Positions 23,911 through 34,690 of a stretch of DNA of 64,000 bases are shown piece after piece (within the stretch, counting starts at the first letter, position 1; every line of letters begins with the position of its first letter). The notes beneath the pieces were generated by a model. That model saw only the letters and a list, made by a program, of their open reading frames with translations. It had not been told where the DNA came from and did not search any database. The stretch lies in the NCBI RefSeq assembly GCF_963678635.1, contig NC_087063.1:64835290-64899289 (forward strand), read 5' to 3'. The DNA is from Symsagittifera roscoffensis (Eukaryota; Xenacoelomorpha; Acoela; Convolutidae). The position numbers and the translations under genes were made by a program.

Positions 23911-24084
23911 GTGGGTCAAACTTGCAGCTTGTCTCAGTTGACCTAGAGTTCACTTCTATTATAGTGGTGTTACTTAGTGGTGTTACACCCAGACAAGTGT
24001 TGTAACGATAATCGGTATTCGCTTTGACTATCATCCGCATGTCGAAAAGCTGTATTTACTTATTGCGAGCTTCAGCTTTTTTGA

Positions 24085-24720
24085 AGTTAATAATTTAATG
24101 CGTAATTTGGCTTGATGCTTTCCATTTTTTCATTTTTATTACATGCAAAGTTAGCAAGGATGCCTTCAGTTTGGAGTGCGGTCTGTATTTAGTCAACCGC
24201 GTATCAGACTCGTCGGTAAGCCGACAATTACTGTATTAGCCAATCAGATTGGAGATGGGAGAGCAAATTTTCGAAGTAAATAATTATTAATTTCTTCTTT
24301 GTCTCGATTCTGGTAGGCTAATACAGTATTTGTCTGCTTACTGACGAGTCTGAATACGAGAATGTCTAAATACTGCTAGGTAACACTTCAGTTTAAATTC
24401 CAAATTAATACATGCAAAGTGTCTGTCTATTATGTATGCAAAGTAAAGTCTATTTGTATTCGGTGCCACTTTTGTTGCATCACCTTGGCAATTTGTAAGC
24501 GTATGTAGCTGCTTTATTTGTGGCTAGCGTTAGTAAATTGGCAAGGGCCAGTGGATCAGATGCGAGGACAGAGGACTCTTAATCTCTTGGCAGTAAGATT
24601 GAATCCGCCGCTGCAGAAGTTGATTTTCGTGGCTTATTTTTACCTTTTCTTTTCACTTTATAGAGCTCATTTCTTGTCGTTTTCTTGCTATTTATTGCGA
24701 AGCTCAGCTTCGCCTCTATG
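24085..24720 (+). repeat. Family-B SINE-like element split by a MITE
   Basis: The left part 'gcgtaatttggcttgatgct' matches the start of the 46808 block. The right part has 'tcggtgccacttttgttgca', 'ggcaatttgtaagc' and 'tagctgctttatttgtggct', as in 46808-47169. Next come a weak tRNA-like stretch at about 24530-24610 and the tail GCGAAGCTCAGCTTCGC at about 24696-24713, then CTCTATGT. Confidence 0.6.
24173..24385. mobile_element. MITE with long inverted ends
   Basis: Imperfect terminal inverted repeats of roughly 55-60 bp: about 24184-24242 against about 24317-24373. Shared cores are GTATTTAG, CAGACTCGTC and TACTGTATTAGCC with their complements. It has no coding capacity. A 9-bp direct repeat, CTTCAGTTT, flanks it at 24164-24172 and 24386-24394, as expected for a target-site duplication. 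Long TIRs plus a 9-bp duplication fit the Mutator-like group; that assignment is inference. Confidence 0.7.
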
Positions 24721-25439
24721 TAAATATATGTCCAGGTCCATTTCGAGATCCAGCAACATGAACTGCCGTTTCACGAGACATATGTTTAAGAAGGGGGCTA
24801 TTCGCATGGGCGAAGGACCAAAACAAAAACAGTCGAAAGTCAATTGTTAAAATGAACCAATTTCCGTTCAATTAAAAGGAATTAAATGAAGCAATATTTG
24901 CTTTTTTTATAACAATGCACTTGAGAAATATTACCGTTGTTCCAGTTCGCCGGCGGTCAGTGACAATTTGAAAGTTTTTTTTAAACATTTTTCTGCCGTT
25001 TTATGTTCGGCCAATAATAATATCAAGTCCTTGGAAATGTTTACTTTCTTTTGAGATTTTCATGCTTTCTTTCCAAATGTTTGAATACTGAAATCTGATT
25101 GGCTGATTTTTATTTTTGCCTATTCGGTCCTTTGTCTATCAGGGATTCCACCTTAGAGAAGTACCTAAGTTGACACGCTAAAAGACCAAAATATTCTTCA
25201 AAGTTTTTGCTAAAGACAACAATTTTAAAGATAATTTGCACGTCTGCTATGCTAACGTCTGTTTAATCACGATAAATACTTCTGCTTAATCATAGTGCAA
25301 GCTATTGGTGTCAAATTACCAAGATCTTTGACAGTTGTCAGCATGCATCTCATCCCTTTTGTTGACTTTGTTGATTTTACAACTTTTTAAAAAAAGTCAC
25401 CGAATAGTGAAAATTTCTCAATTGGCCATGTAATCCAAA

Positions 25440-25870
25440 AGAAAGTGAAACTGCTTTTTGTCTTTTTAAAAGTAAAAAAGTCTTGATGATTTTTTTTTCA
25501 GGAAATTGTTTGAGCTTCAATTTAATTTTTCGTGGTTTGACTCTGAACTTCTATTAAGTTCAATTCTTTTCCTTTTTTAAAATGAGTCAATTCATTTATC
25601 AAGCAGCGAAAGTGAAAAAGTCTTGAAAAATGTGAATGACTTCTAGTTTTGAAAATAGGCTTCAATGTTTCGAATTAAAAAGTACATATTGATCCAGTTT
25701 GCTTTAAATGGGATAATTTTTCAGATAAGAATCGATCATAAACAGTTTGAAAGAGATTCGAAATGAACGTGATATTTTTTTCTGAAATCGGCAGCTGGAA
25801 AAAGTTCGGAATTTTTGAATCATAATTTTTGGCTGTGTTAATTTTTTTCACCGTAAAAAGGAATTTTGGA
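25440..25870 (+). repeat. Family-C intronic repeat (diverged)
   Basis: Recognisable blocks: 'tttttttttcaggaaattg', 'ttcgtggtttgac', 'tcaagcagcgaaagtg', 'attgatccagtttgc' and 'gaatcgatcataaacag'. The 3' end is lost. Confidence 0.5.
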
Positions 25871-26399
25871 ATTGGCATTGTTCACGCCTTGAATAAAATT
25901 GAATAACTAAGTTGAGAAATTTCTAATTTTTTCACCAGAGTTTTTGTTGTTCGATTAAATTTTGATCTTAAATGAATCTAAAAAACGAAACTATTATGTA
26001 AAACTAAAATAGGAAATGATAGTTTTTCAGATTTTTTTTTCACGAAAAGTCTTAAAATTCTGTTCAAGTCTGTTCGTGTACAAATTCGGTTTTTGGTTTT
26101 AGGCTGCTGAACTTTTGACTTCGATTTATGTTCAGTTTATTTATTTTGGTAAAAATGAAGCAAACTTCTCATTTGCACAGCAAGAAGGTGAAGGTCACGA
26201 AAAAAGTGAAACCTTTCTTTTTGTTTGAATGGGTTTCAATTTTCTGAATAAAAATTTTTTACTGATCCAGGTATCTCGAAATGGGATGAGTTTAAATATA
26301 AAGTGCCAATCGTAAAAAAATTCTTGAAAGTCAAAGAGTTCTATTGTCATATCTTTTTACAAATTTAGATTTAAAAATCTTCGCAAGTTTTGAAACCAA

Positions 26400-27260
26400 T
26401 AATTCTCTGGTGGGATGTTGTCAGGGTTCTCCCAAGGGTTGTAAAATTGGCCTCCAAATACGACTGCTCGAATAGTCTCAGCTTCCGAGATCTGACTGCT
26501 CGAATCATTTCAGCTTTAAAAAACTTTCAAAAAATTCCACACAAGTTTTGAATTAGCAAGGCGCTGTCAGGGTATTTTTAATGGTTGCAAATCTGACCTT
26601 GACCTCCAAATGTGTCTGCTCAAATCTTCTTTGCTTCCGAGATAAGGCTTTTGTTTTGATTTGAAAAATTTACAAAAAATTAAATTGAAAAACTTCAAGT
26701 TAGCGAGCCTATGGCGAGGTGCTGCCAGGTTCTTAACAGAGGTTGCGAAATTGGCCTTCAAATAGGAATAAACAAATCCATTTAATTAACGAGATTTGTC
26801 ATTTTAATAAATTTCATAAATTTTCAAAAAACTAGATTTCAAAACCTCATAAAATTTTAAATTAGCAATCCTATGGTGGGGCGCTGTCAGATTCTTGTAC
26901 GGGTTGTAAAAATGTCCTCGGAATATGAATAACCAAAGACCCTAAGCTTACGAGATGTGATAATTTTTGTGATTCTTTCATTAAACTTAGACTTCAAAAA
27001 CTAATCAAAAGTTGATACAAAAATTGTAGATGGCAAATTATTAATAAATCTTCACATTCCCAAACCCTATTGTGGGTTGCTGTCAGGTTTCTATCAGATG
27101 TTGCAAACGTTCAAATATGGCTGCTCAAAACCGTTCATCTTTTGACGGTTTAAAATATTTGTCAAGAATTGAACTTTTCACAAAACGGGTTCAAAAAACT
27201 GCATTAAGTTTGAAATTTCCAATCTGATAAGGAAGTGCTCTCAGGGTCTATCTTTAGAAG
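26400..27260 (+). repeat. Degenerate ~150-bp tandem array
   Basis: Six or so monomers start near 26410, 26560, 26705, 26870, 27065 and 27225. Each has a 'gtgggg(c/t)gctgtcaggg' core, a 'ggttgtaaaat' block and 'ggcctccaaatatg', then 'gctcaaat' and 'ccgagat'. Related single monomers occur at about 1100-1370, 2505-2640, 5050-5130 and 5780-5830, so the unit is also dispersed. Confidence 0.65.
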
Positions 27261-27839
27261 GCAACGCAAATTGTTTAATGAAATTTTGCACATCGATTCG
27301 CCATATAGAATAATGTTAAATTTTTAAATCATAGCTTGAATGGCTCGAATTCAAAAGTAAAATAGTTCCAATGGCTTGCTGAGAAATGCGCGACTTTTTC
27401 GATTCAATTCACGGTGTGAAATAGCTTTAAAATTAAATGTTTCATCGCTTCATTAGCTTGCTTAGAAAAATTTATCGAACCGGTTTAGGTACAAGTTTCA
27501 TATTTGGGTCCCTTAGTTTTAGATGGATCACTGAGTTTTTTAGGTCTTAAAAACTTCGAAAACTTGGTTCGTATTCTTTTACTTTTTTTGAAATTTTCGA
27601 GACCCATCTTTCGTACTTGCTTTTTCCTAGGACCCAAATATCATACTTGTACCCTGGTTGAAGCTAAAAATCGTTTGAAATATTGCAAAGGTTTATTGCT
27701 TTCTGCGAGCCGATTGATAAATAAAGACGTGTTTGCTAGTAGGGTTTATCAGGTACTCAAAACTCGATCGAAATGTCAACTAAAAAAACTCATAAATTCA
27801 TGTAACGGTTATTAAGAAAATAATTAGTTTTTCCTTCAG

Positions 27840-28126
27840 CTCATCAGCCCACACGATGGAGTAAACATAGACGAGTCAAGCGAAGAGGAAGAAGAGGACG
27901 AGGAGGAGTCGGACGAGGACGAAGTGGTCCACGACGACGACCTCGACTCCAGTGGCGAGGGAGATGACAACAGTGGGGACAATGATGAGGGGGAGGGGGG
28001 ACACAGCAGAGAGAATGTGGTTGAGTCGTCTAATGAGGCTATAGATTCTACTGATCAGAATAGACTGCTGCCCTATTCTTCTTCATCCTACTCAGCCGCT
28101 GGGCGTATTCATAGCTCACCCACAAG
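27840..28126 (+). CDS. fry: FRY exon 8 (acidic region)
   Basis: Acceptor 'tttttccttcag', donor CACAAG|gttaaa. It starts LISPHDGVNIDESSEEEEED and runs into a block of about 55 residues made almost wholly of Asp, Glu, Ser and Gly, followed by a Ser/Tyr-rich end (LLPYSSSSYSA). Human FRY has a DESSEEE acidic segment at the same place; here it is longer. The region is presumably disordered. It ends two bases into a codon. Confidence 0.9.
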
Positions 28127-29079
28127 GTTAAAAATCGAACTTTTTTTACGTGTTCAATGCAAAGTTGTCACTACTCTGTTTTGAATTTGCCTCTTTTGTT
28201 CTCGGTTTTTGTTCATCGCCATCAAGTTTTGCTTTATTTCTTAATAAATCCTTTATCCACCGATTTTAACACCAGCGAGCTTATTGTAAAATCAGTCCAT
28301 TTTTTCCGTCGCCCGTCGTACAAGTTTTGTGCGGAGCTTATGCGTTAGTTTTTCAAGCGAACGCTTCTTACACTTGTGATAGCACTTTATTTGAATCGGG
28401 AACTTGACTTTTTCCCCTTAAATCACCGTTCACTGGAGTCATTTCCTGGTCAGCAAGAAATTGAGGCCCTGTTAGCAAAAAATTCACTGCAACTTACATT
28501 TTTTGTGCTTCTTAGTATCTTAAATATCTATCCTGTTTACGCTTGCGAGCGTAGTGTATTACTACGAACTTTTTTTCGAAATTTGCTTTTGATGTTGGTT
28601 GTGATTTCATCAACTCAATTTGTTAAAATTTCATTTTTTGTTTTGTATTTCCTTTTTCCCGACTCAATTGAGTTCGGCATGAGTTAAATCAGCTTAGTGG
28701 CCTCATATTGCGTCGTTTGATGAGCGAAAAAGTTTGTGTGTGTTTTGAGGGCGTTTTGACTTAGAAATTATCAATTAATTTTATGTTACGGCGTTTTCGG
28801 CTTTGTTCCTGCCTGGTAAATTTTTTTCAGATGCTTGTTTCATATTGTATTGCCCTTATACGTTTTTGTTTTCGTTGCGAGAGCAAGTGACTTGTAATTG
28901 GGAAATACACTTTTTCACTAAACAACTTTTCTTACAAATTTCTGCTGACATACTTCGTTCATTTGAGGTAGTAATGATATTGATTGTTTTTTTTTCAGAT
29001 TTGTGGTTCTTGTCCTAATTTCTGTCGGCTGTTTTCCGTTTTTTTTTCAAATGAAAATTACACTAGGGATCAGCGTGTT

Positions 29080-29410
29080 TTTTTAGTTCGAACCCTCTTT
29101 TTTCTCTAACCTAACTCGTAAATAAAAAAAGTTTTCACTTCTTTGGTGGCTTAATCACGATCTGTAGCAATGGAAATTTCATAGCATCTGCTCTCTGCTT
29201 TAGTTATGGCTAGTTTTTGTGATTTATTAAGCGTTAGTTGCTGAATGGTTAGTGCGCGAGGCTCATTAGCTCCAGATCGCAGATCTAGTCCGATATGTAG
29301 CTGAGTTTTTACTTGTTCGAGGCTGATATCTACGTTTTTATTGCACTTTTTAGAGCTGCTTTTTGTCGTGTTCTTGCTAGTGTTTGCGAAGCGGAGCTTT
29401 GCTTCTGTGT
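29080..29410 (+). repeat. Family-B SINE-like element
   Basis: The body is shared with 10370 and 50910 ('cacgatctgtagca', 'tttcatagcatctgctctct'). A tRNA-like module lies at about 29228-29292: box A-like 'tgctgaatggttagtgcg' and box B-like 'gcagatctagtccg'. The tail at 29386-29409 is GCGAAGCGGAGCTTTGC then TTCTGTGT, with one wobble pair. Confidence 0.6.
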
Positions 29411-29629
29411 TATATTATCTGGCACGCTTTTCAAACAGTTTTTCCATAAAACTTGGTATTGTGAAAACGCATGGGATTTGTTTTTCGTTTTCTCAAAATT
29501 ATTAGTGTTTCTTACGTTTGCGATTAGCAAGCGTTATCAAATCGGAATGGAATGTATACTCTTTTTCGGGTTTACTAACTGCTTATGATGCTGCTATTCA
29601 GCTGACATGCTCAATTTCATGGAAATTCA

Positions 29630-29851
29630 AATTTAACCACTGGGTGTGTAATAACGCATTTCGTCCCGCGTCGGTATAACAAATTCCAAAAATGTCAATT
29701 ACATCCCTTCAGCTTTAGCTGGGCTCTAGGTGTTCTTCACCGAGACGAAAATTGTGGTTCACTTAGTTTTTTCAACATTTTTCAATTTTTTTGACTTGCG
29801 TTTTTTATGATTGCACTGTATCGCAAGTGATGCGAAGCCCCGCTTCGCCTC
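29630..29851 (+). repeat. Family-D 3' end with tail hairpin
   Basis: Blocks 'cgcatttcgtcccgcgtc', 'aacaaattccaaaaatgtca' and 'gctgggctctaggtg' match 8265-8360. The tail hairpin GCGAAGCCCCGCTTCGC lies at about 29832-29848, followed by CTCTGTTT. Confidence 0.6.
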
Positions 29852-30464
29852 TGTTTCAAAAACTACCGTACAGACTTCCGAAAAGTGGTTCCAATAAGAA
29901 ACCCGCTTACTCCCGCATAATTTTCTAGTCTTTTTCTACCTTACCCCACGTTCTACAGCCCTCGAATTATTGTGTGGCAGGAATTTTGGTTCAATCAAAA
30001 GCACAACAATATGATGATCCCCTGCACAAGCGGTTACGCCCTAAGTTTTTGCTCTTAAGAGTTATTACACTCATGAACGTCAGTTTTGGTTTTGCTGACC
30101 GTTTTTTGAAGCTCCTTTGTAGAACTGGAATGTGAGAAGCTTTCCTGCATAAGTGGATACCACCCTAATTTTTCTCAGAAAAAAACTTTTGGTAGAGTCC
30201 AACTCTGGAGGTGTTTGCGAGACGCAATTTCGCCGCTATAATGCGCAGCATATCTTACTACGCGGTTTATTCAAGTTAATTTTATTGCTTCTCGATATTG
30301 AACAAAATATATGCGGGAAAATGTTAACGAAACAAAAAACGCCATGGCGAGAAAAGTGACTCTTTGGCGGGGTTAAAAAATTTGAGTTTTGTAGTATCAG
30401 AAGTGATTGCTATTTTTGGAGGCTGATATTCTCTCAAGGCTAATTTTTGTTCTTAAGTGTTAAT

Positions 30465-30905
30465 AAATGTAGTGGGTGGTGATTACACTTAAATAGGTCG
30501 TTGAGATTTTTTTTTTGGAAAAAGTCATACAATTCGCTTATGCTCGAATGTGATTTTAGCGGTTTGGTTTTTGATACTTTCATTTCATCTCCTTTGCTTA
30601 AAGAAAGACAAATTTCACTTTCGAAGAACAAATTGTAAAGCTGGCCGAAAATGTGGTCGATTTCTAGTTTCGAAAGTGGATTTTATATTTTACTTTTATC
30701 GCTGGAGACATATACTTACCTGTTTATTCAGTTTGCTGAAAAATGGTTCTTTTTTTATCAAAAAGCATAAATTGTTTTTTAAATATAAAGAGTTTAAGCT
30801 CATTTTATATCCTTTTATTTTAGAGAGAATTAAAAAAAAAGTCAGTGTTTTTTCTTTTTCTTTGCTTCCTTTGATGCTTTTCCAACATTGATTGCTTTTT
30901 GGGCT
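30465..30905 (+). repeat. Family-C intronic repeat (diverged)
   Basis: 'gattacacttaaataggtcg' at the head, then 'tcactttcgaagaacaaat', 'ttacctgtttattcagtttg' and 'tttgatgcttttccaacatt' near the end. Confidence 0.5.
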
Positions 30906-33224
30906 GGTTCGGGAAGTTCCGCTATGTGTAAGATGTGCTTTGTTATAATTTCTTTTGTTTAAAGTATTTTTTAACTAGCGATTCTTTTTATCTTCTCTAA
31001 CTCTTTTTAGAGCATGCTCTTAAGTTTTTGCTTTCTTTCTAACTAGAGTGGAATGTGCCGTTTGTGCTATGACTTTTCCATGATTCAATGAACCCATTGA
31101 ATTTTCCTTTAGATTGATCAGATGGGTTTAAAAAAACTTGTTACAATAAGTTCGCTTTGAATTTAATTTTTTCGTTTTAATTTTTTTAAGTTGCTATTGA
31201 ACTAAGTGACTTCTAACTATTTTAGTCTCGTTGTTTTTTCCGGTGAAAATCTGAAAGATTGCTCTCGCTCAATTTTTATATTCGCCTTTGGACTTTCGAA
31301 CACTTTGCCTATTACACTGCTCCACTTTAACCTACTTCCCGTCTTAACTTATTCCAGTGTAGCCTACGTTGGTCATAAAGAAAACGCACCCTCTGTATTT
31401 GAGGAGTTCTGTAGAACGACTCCGAATGATTACCAAAGAACATTTATCTTAGACCATGAAGTATCTGCCGCATGTGAATAAAATTTCGAAGCCATGTAAG
31501 ATACCTCGTTAGAAATAATAACGTTATCAAAGCATCAAGGAGTAAAAATAAATCTGACTAATTTGCAAATGCAACGCGTTACATCTGTTTTTTTTGAATG
31601 AGCAAAAGTCATGTCACGTGAAGTCGATATACTTAGTGAATAATGCAAGTGTTTTAAAATCAAAACTTTCAAAGATCAACTGACCGAGAAATCAAATTTT
31701 AAATAAATGTCAAAGATTACTAAAGGTTTGACTAGTTGTTATCAAATTGTGGGGTTATACCCCCCAGTTTCAGGCCAAGGCGTTAGGGTCTGTGTGAGGG
31801 AAAGAGACAAAATAATTTTATATTGGCTTCTATAACCGCTCAAGATCTCAGACCTTTTGGACGCCGGTAACCTGAAAAAGTGCTTTTTTTGGAATATCAA
31901 TTGAAATGTAGACAATTCCTCAAATTTTCTAAAGGTGATATTTAAGAGTGGCTCAACTGAGCTAGAGAACATCAAAAATTTGTCGAATATTTGAACAATG
32001 TTTGTTTCTCGTTCATGCAATTATCGGTTTTTCTTACGACTGGGGTTGCTGTTTCTCTGGCGGCTTTGAAAATATAGAACGTTTAGTTGGCTGCATCGAG
32101 TTTGACTTGGTCCAGAAACGTTAAATTGGACAACGTTAAATTGGACAGTGACACCAAGATGCTATCATTATACAGCGTTTTTTGCACTTATTAGGTCAGC
32201 TAAGGATTCTTTGGAGTGGTTCCACTACGGTAATGGATCTCGTTGTTGCGTCTTATTGCCCTTCCATTGGTATAGCTTTTTTCGGAAATATGAGGCAACC
32301 TCATCCAGCTGGTCTTTATTGGTCTCATCTAGCCCAAAGCAATCTGCTACACGATGACTTGGTCAAACGCAATTGGTACGTAAACCTTGGCAATCACGTT
32401 AACTGGTAAAAATTGATTGCAAGAATGAGTCGTAATCAGGTCTCCGGGGTAAAGAAAAGAGAGCTGAGCGTTTTGCTTGAGCTGTAACAAATCATTGAAA
32501 AGTTTCTTCTAGGTATGCTTGCGTTTATTGGGAGGCAAAGCATAAATGCACATGGGATAAAATCCTGCCAATGGAGTATTTACTGTATATTATTGAAAAA
32601 ATTGCAGTTTTAAGTGTTTTTTTCTCCATTTTTGCCTCTTTCTTCTTGGTATATTAGTGGCGATCAATTACAAGAGTGTGGCGTTTGTGTTGAGATAATC
32701 GCTAAGAATTTTTTCTAATCATTTGTTCCTATTTTGAATGAAAATAGACAGAATGAAACAGTTTGTCTTCATTTGATTTGTAAAATTGCGGATTAAACCT
32801 ACTTAATTGCGTTAACGTACAATCAAACTGCATAGCGCAAAATTGAGTCATCACCACAATTAGCTTGAATTTGTGACTCAATTGAATCCTAAATACTGGC
32901 CTTAGATAAATTATTACCCTCAGGTTAAAATTTTAAAATTCGGTTTACATTTAAAAGAATAAAAGTAATTGAGGCATAACTGGGCTTAAGATGAGTTAGT
33001 GAAATGTCACTATGGAAATTCCATAGCTTGTGGGGAGATAGTTTTTAAAAACACTCTTTAAAGCGAACTTCATCTTTTTGAGCGAACCTTACTCTATAGA
33101 TGTGTGTTAATGCAGTCGGAACATATAGGACTGTGCCCCGATACGTGCACTCCTTTTGTGATTCATGTAAAATTGGTTATCCCTGCAGCATCGAAATCTT
33201 AAATGACGTCATTTTTGTTGTTTG

Positions 33225-33475
33225 AATAAGAGTCGATGAACTTAATATGGTCGCGAGGGTTTTCTTTTTTTGTTGTTTTTTTTTTCCTGGAAGTCTTAAA
33301 AATTTTGAGGCTCAACTTTACCTCCTCGCGGTTCGGTTTTGATTTATTTTTAAGCTCGGTCCTTTTCCTGTGTTAAAAGGAAGGCAAATTCCACTGCCCA
33401 ACAGCGAAAGTGTGAAGGTCACGAAAAACGTGATCGACTTCTAAAATCGATTGTGGAATTTAATTTTTAAGAGTA
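33225..33475 (+). repeat. Family-C repeat, 5' half only
   Basis: It starts 'gagtcgatgaacttaatatg', with 'aactttacctcctcgcggtt', 'actgcccaacagcgaaagtg' and 'cgaaaaacgtgatcgacttc'. It is cut off where the next copy begins. Confidence 0.6.
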
Positions 33476-33937
33476 TTGAACGTAGTGAAGACTCTTAAAT
33501 AGGTCTTGCTGATTTTTTTTCCAGGAAGAAGTCTTAAAATTTGTCCACGCTCATTTTTGATTTTCCGCGGTTTGACTTGTGATTTTTTTCGAGTTCAGTG
33601 CATTTTTATTGTTGAAAGGAAGGCAAACTCCACTATCGAACAGCCAAATTGTAAAGGTCACAAAAAACGTGATCGACTTCTAATTTTGAAAATGGAACTT
33701 AATTATCAGATTTCCCAGCGAAATAAAAGTTTTACCTATTGATCCAGTTTTCTCAAATTGGTTAAATTTATCAAAAGTTTTCGATCATAATTTGTTCTCG
33801 AAATTAAGAGTTTTGAGGCATTTCATTTTTTCTTGAAAATTCCGATGTGAGGTTTTTTCAAAAACTAGGTCAGTATTTTTTTCTGTTTACTTGCGTTGTT
33901 TGACTCTGTTTCAAGTGTCTGTTGACTATGTTTTCAG
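33468..33937 (+). repeat. Family-C repeat, full copy abutting exon 9
   Basis: One of the cleanest copies. The head is 'agagtattgaacgtagtgaa', then 'aataggtcttgctgat' and 'tccactatcgaacagc', with 'ctattgatccagttttctca' in the middle. The end 'gtgtctgttgactatgtttt' runs straight into CAG and the exon. The exon 9 splice acceptor therefore sits at the 3' end of a dispersed repeat. Confidence 0.7.
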
Positions 33938-34120
33938 GGAGATGGAGCTGGGAGGGAGTCTGCAGCCTACAGCCTTTCTCATTCTATCGCCTCAAATGGA
34001 CATGATAGACATCAGACTGTTCACACTCAACCTGCATGACTTCCACTTCTACTGGATCGAGGCTGTCAATGATTTCTTATCGCCACCGCTGCAACTGCAT
34101 AACTTGAACACAACGGCAAG
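33938..34120 (+). CDS. fry: FRY exon 9
   Basis: Acceptor 'tatgttttcag', donor GCAAG|gtgagt. It completes an Arg codon (AG + G) and reads EMELGGSLQPTAFLILSPQM, then a helical stretch with FTLNLHDFHFYWIEAVNDFL. By position it corresponds to the human segment with FLSAIIAAFQP and the tryptophan that follows. Residue identity is low, so the assignment rests on frame, splice phases (2 in, 2 out) and order. The polypyrimidine tract and AG lie within the end of a family-C repeat. Confidence 0.85.
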
Positions 34121-34204
34121 GTGAGTGAGTTGTTATAAAAACAAAGCTAACATCAATTCCACTGTTTCTGTTCAGTCGCTAGTCTGCGATGTATTTCGTT
34201 TGTT

Positions 34205-34690
34205 ACGCTTGCGATTAGCAAGTGTTATCAAATCGGAATATAGACTTTTTGCGGGTTAACAACTTGTTTACAAATTTAAGCTGTCGTGTTTAATTCTTGA
34301 AAGTTTAAATTAAACTACCGGTCTACTGCTGCTTCTGACTGTACTTCTAGGAAGTCATATGACTACTCTTAATATTGATGCTAAAATCATTTTTCTTGGC
34401 TTCTCCGGCAAACCTGGCCTAGAGGTAACGAGTACGCCTGGGAAGGCGAAGCTTTTGAGTTCGACTCCAGGCAGGTTTTAAGACAAAATATACCGCTTCA
34501 AAGAAATTTTCGGACTTAGTTTCTCTCTCTGTTTTGCCGGCTTAGTTGTTGGATCAGGGAATTTTCTTGTTTTACAAAATAGTTGAATCATATGATAGTT
34601 TGGCTTAAATCAAATTAAAATTGAACTTTGAGAAAAACCACGACTGAGATTGTAAAGGTCCTATGTTCGAATCTGGCCAGAACCTGTTTT
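34205..34690 (+). repeat. SINE-like head with two tRNA-like modules
   Basis: The hairpin at 34205-34225 is ACGCTTGC, GATTA, GCAAGTGT. Module 1 (34413-34482) has 'ctggcctagaggtaacgag' as box A and 'gagttcgactccagg' as box B; its outer ends 'aaacctg' and 'caggttt' are complementary, as in an acceptor stem. Module 2 near 34640-34685 has 'gttcgaatctggccag' as box B. A T run follows each module. Confidence 0.55.

Larger units (their letters stand above)
23911..27839 (+). other. FRY intron with MITE, SINE-like repeats and tandem array
   Basis: 3.9 kb intron. A family-B fragment from about 24085 is interrupted by a MITE (24173-24385) and resumes to the tail hairpin at 24696-24719. 24730-25440 is AT-rich with little structure. 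Family-C pieces lie at about 25440-25870 and 26030-26360. A degenerate tandem array lies at 26400-27260. 27300-27839 is AT-rich; 'tgctgagaaatgcgcgactt' and similar segments near 27375 and 27450 recur in one another. Confidence 0.6.
28127..33937 (+). other. FRY intron with SINE-like and family-C repeats
   Basis: 5.8 kb intron. SINE-like heads lie near 28540 and 28877, a family-B element at 29080-29410, a head hairpin at 29514-29534, and family-D pieces at 29630-29850 and 29870-30240. Family-C copies lie at 30465-30905, 33225-33475 and 33475-33937. 31200-31500 has a more balanced composition (see findings). 31600-31700 is a dispersed block also at 58535-58620. 31700-33220 is AT-rich; I see nothing firm in it. 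Confidence 0.6.

Noticed and set aside
32140-32410. Transposase fragment in two overlapping frames
   Set aside because: Composition is more balanced than nearby, but I could not name any transposase motif and the frames are short and overlap each other.
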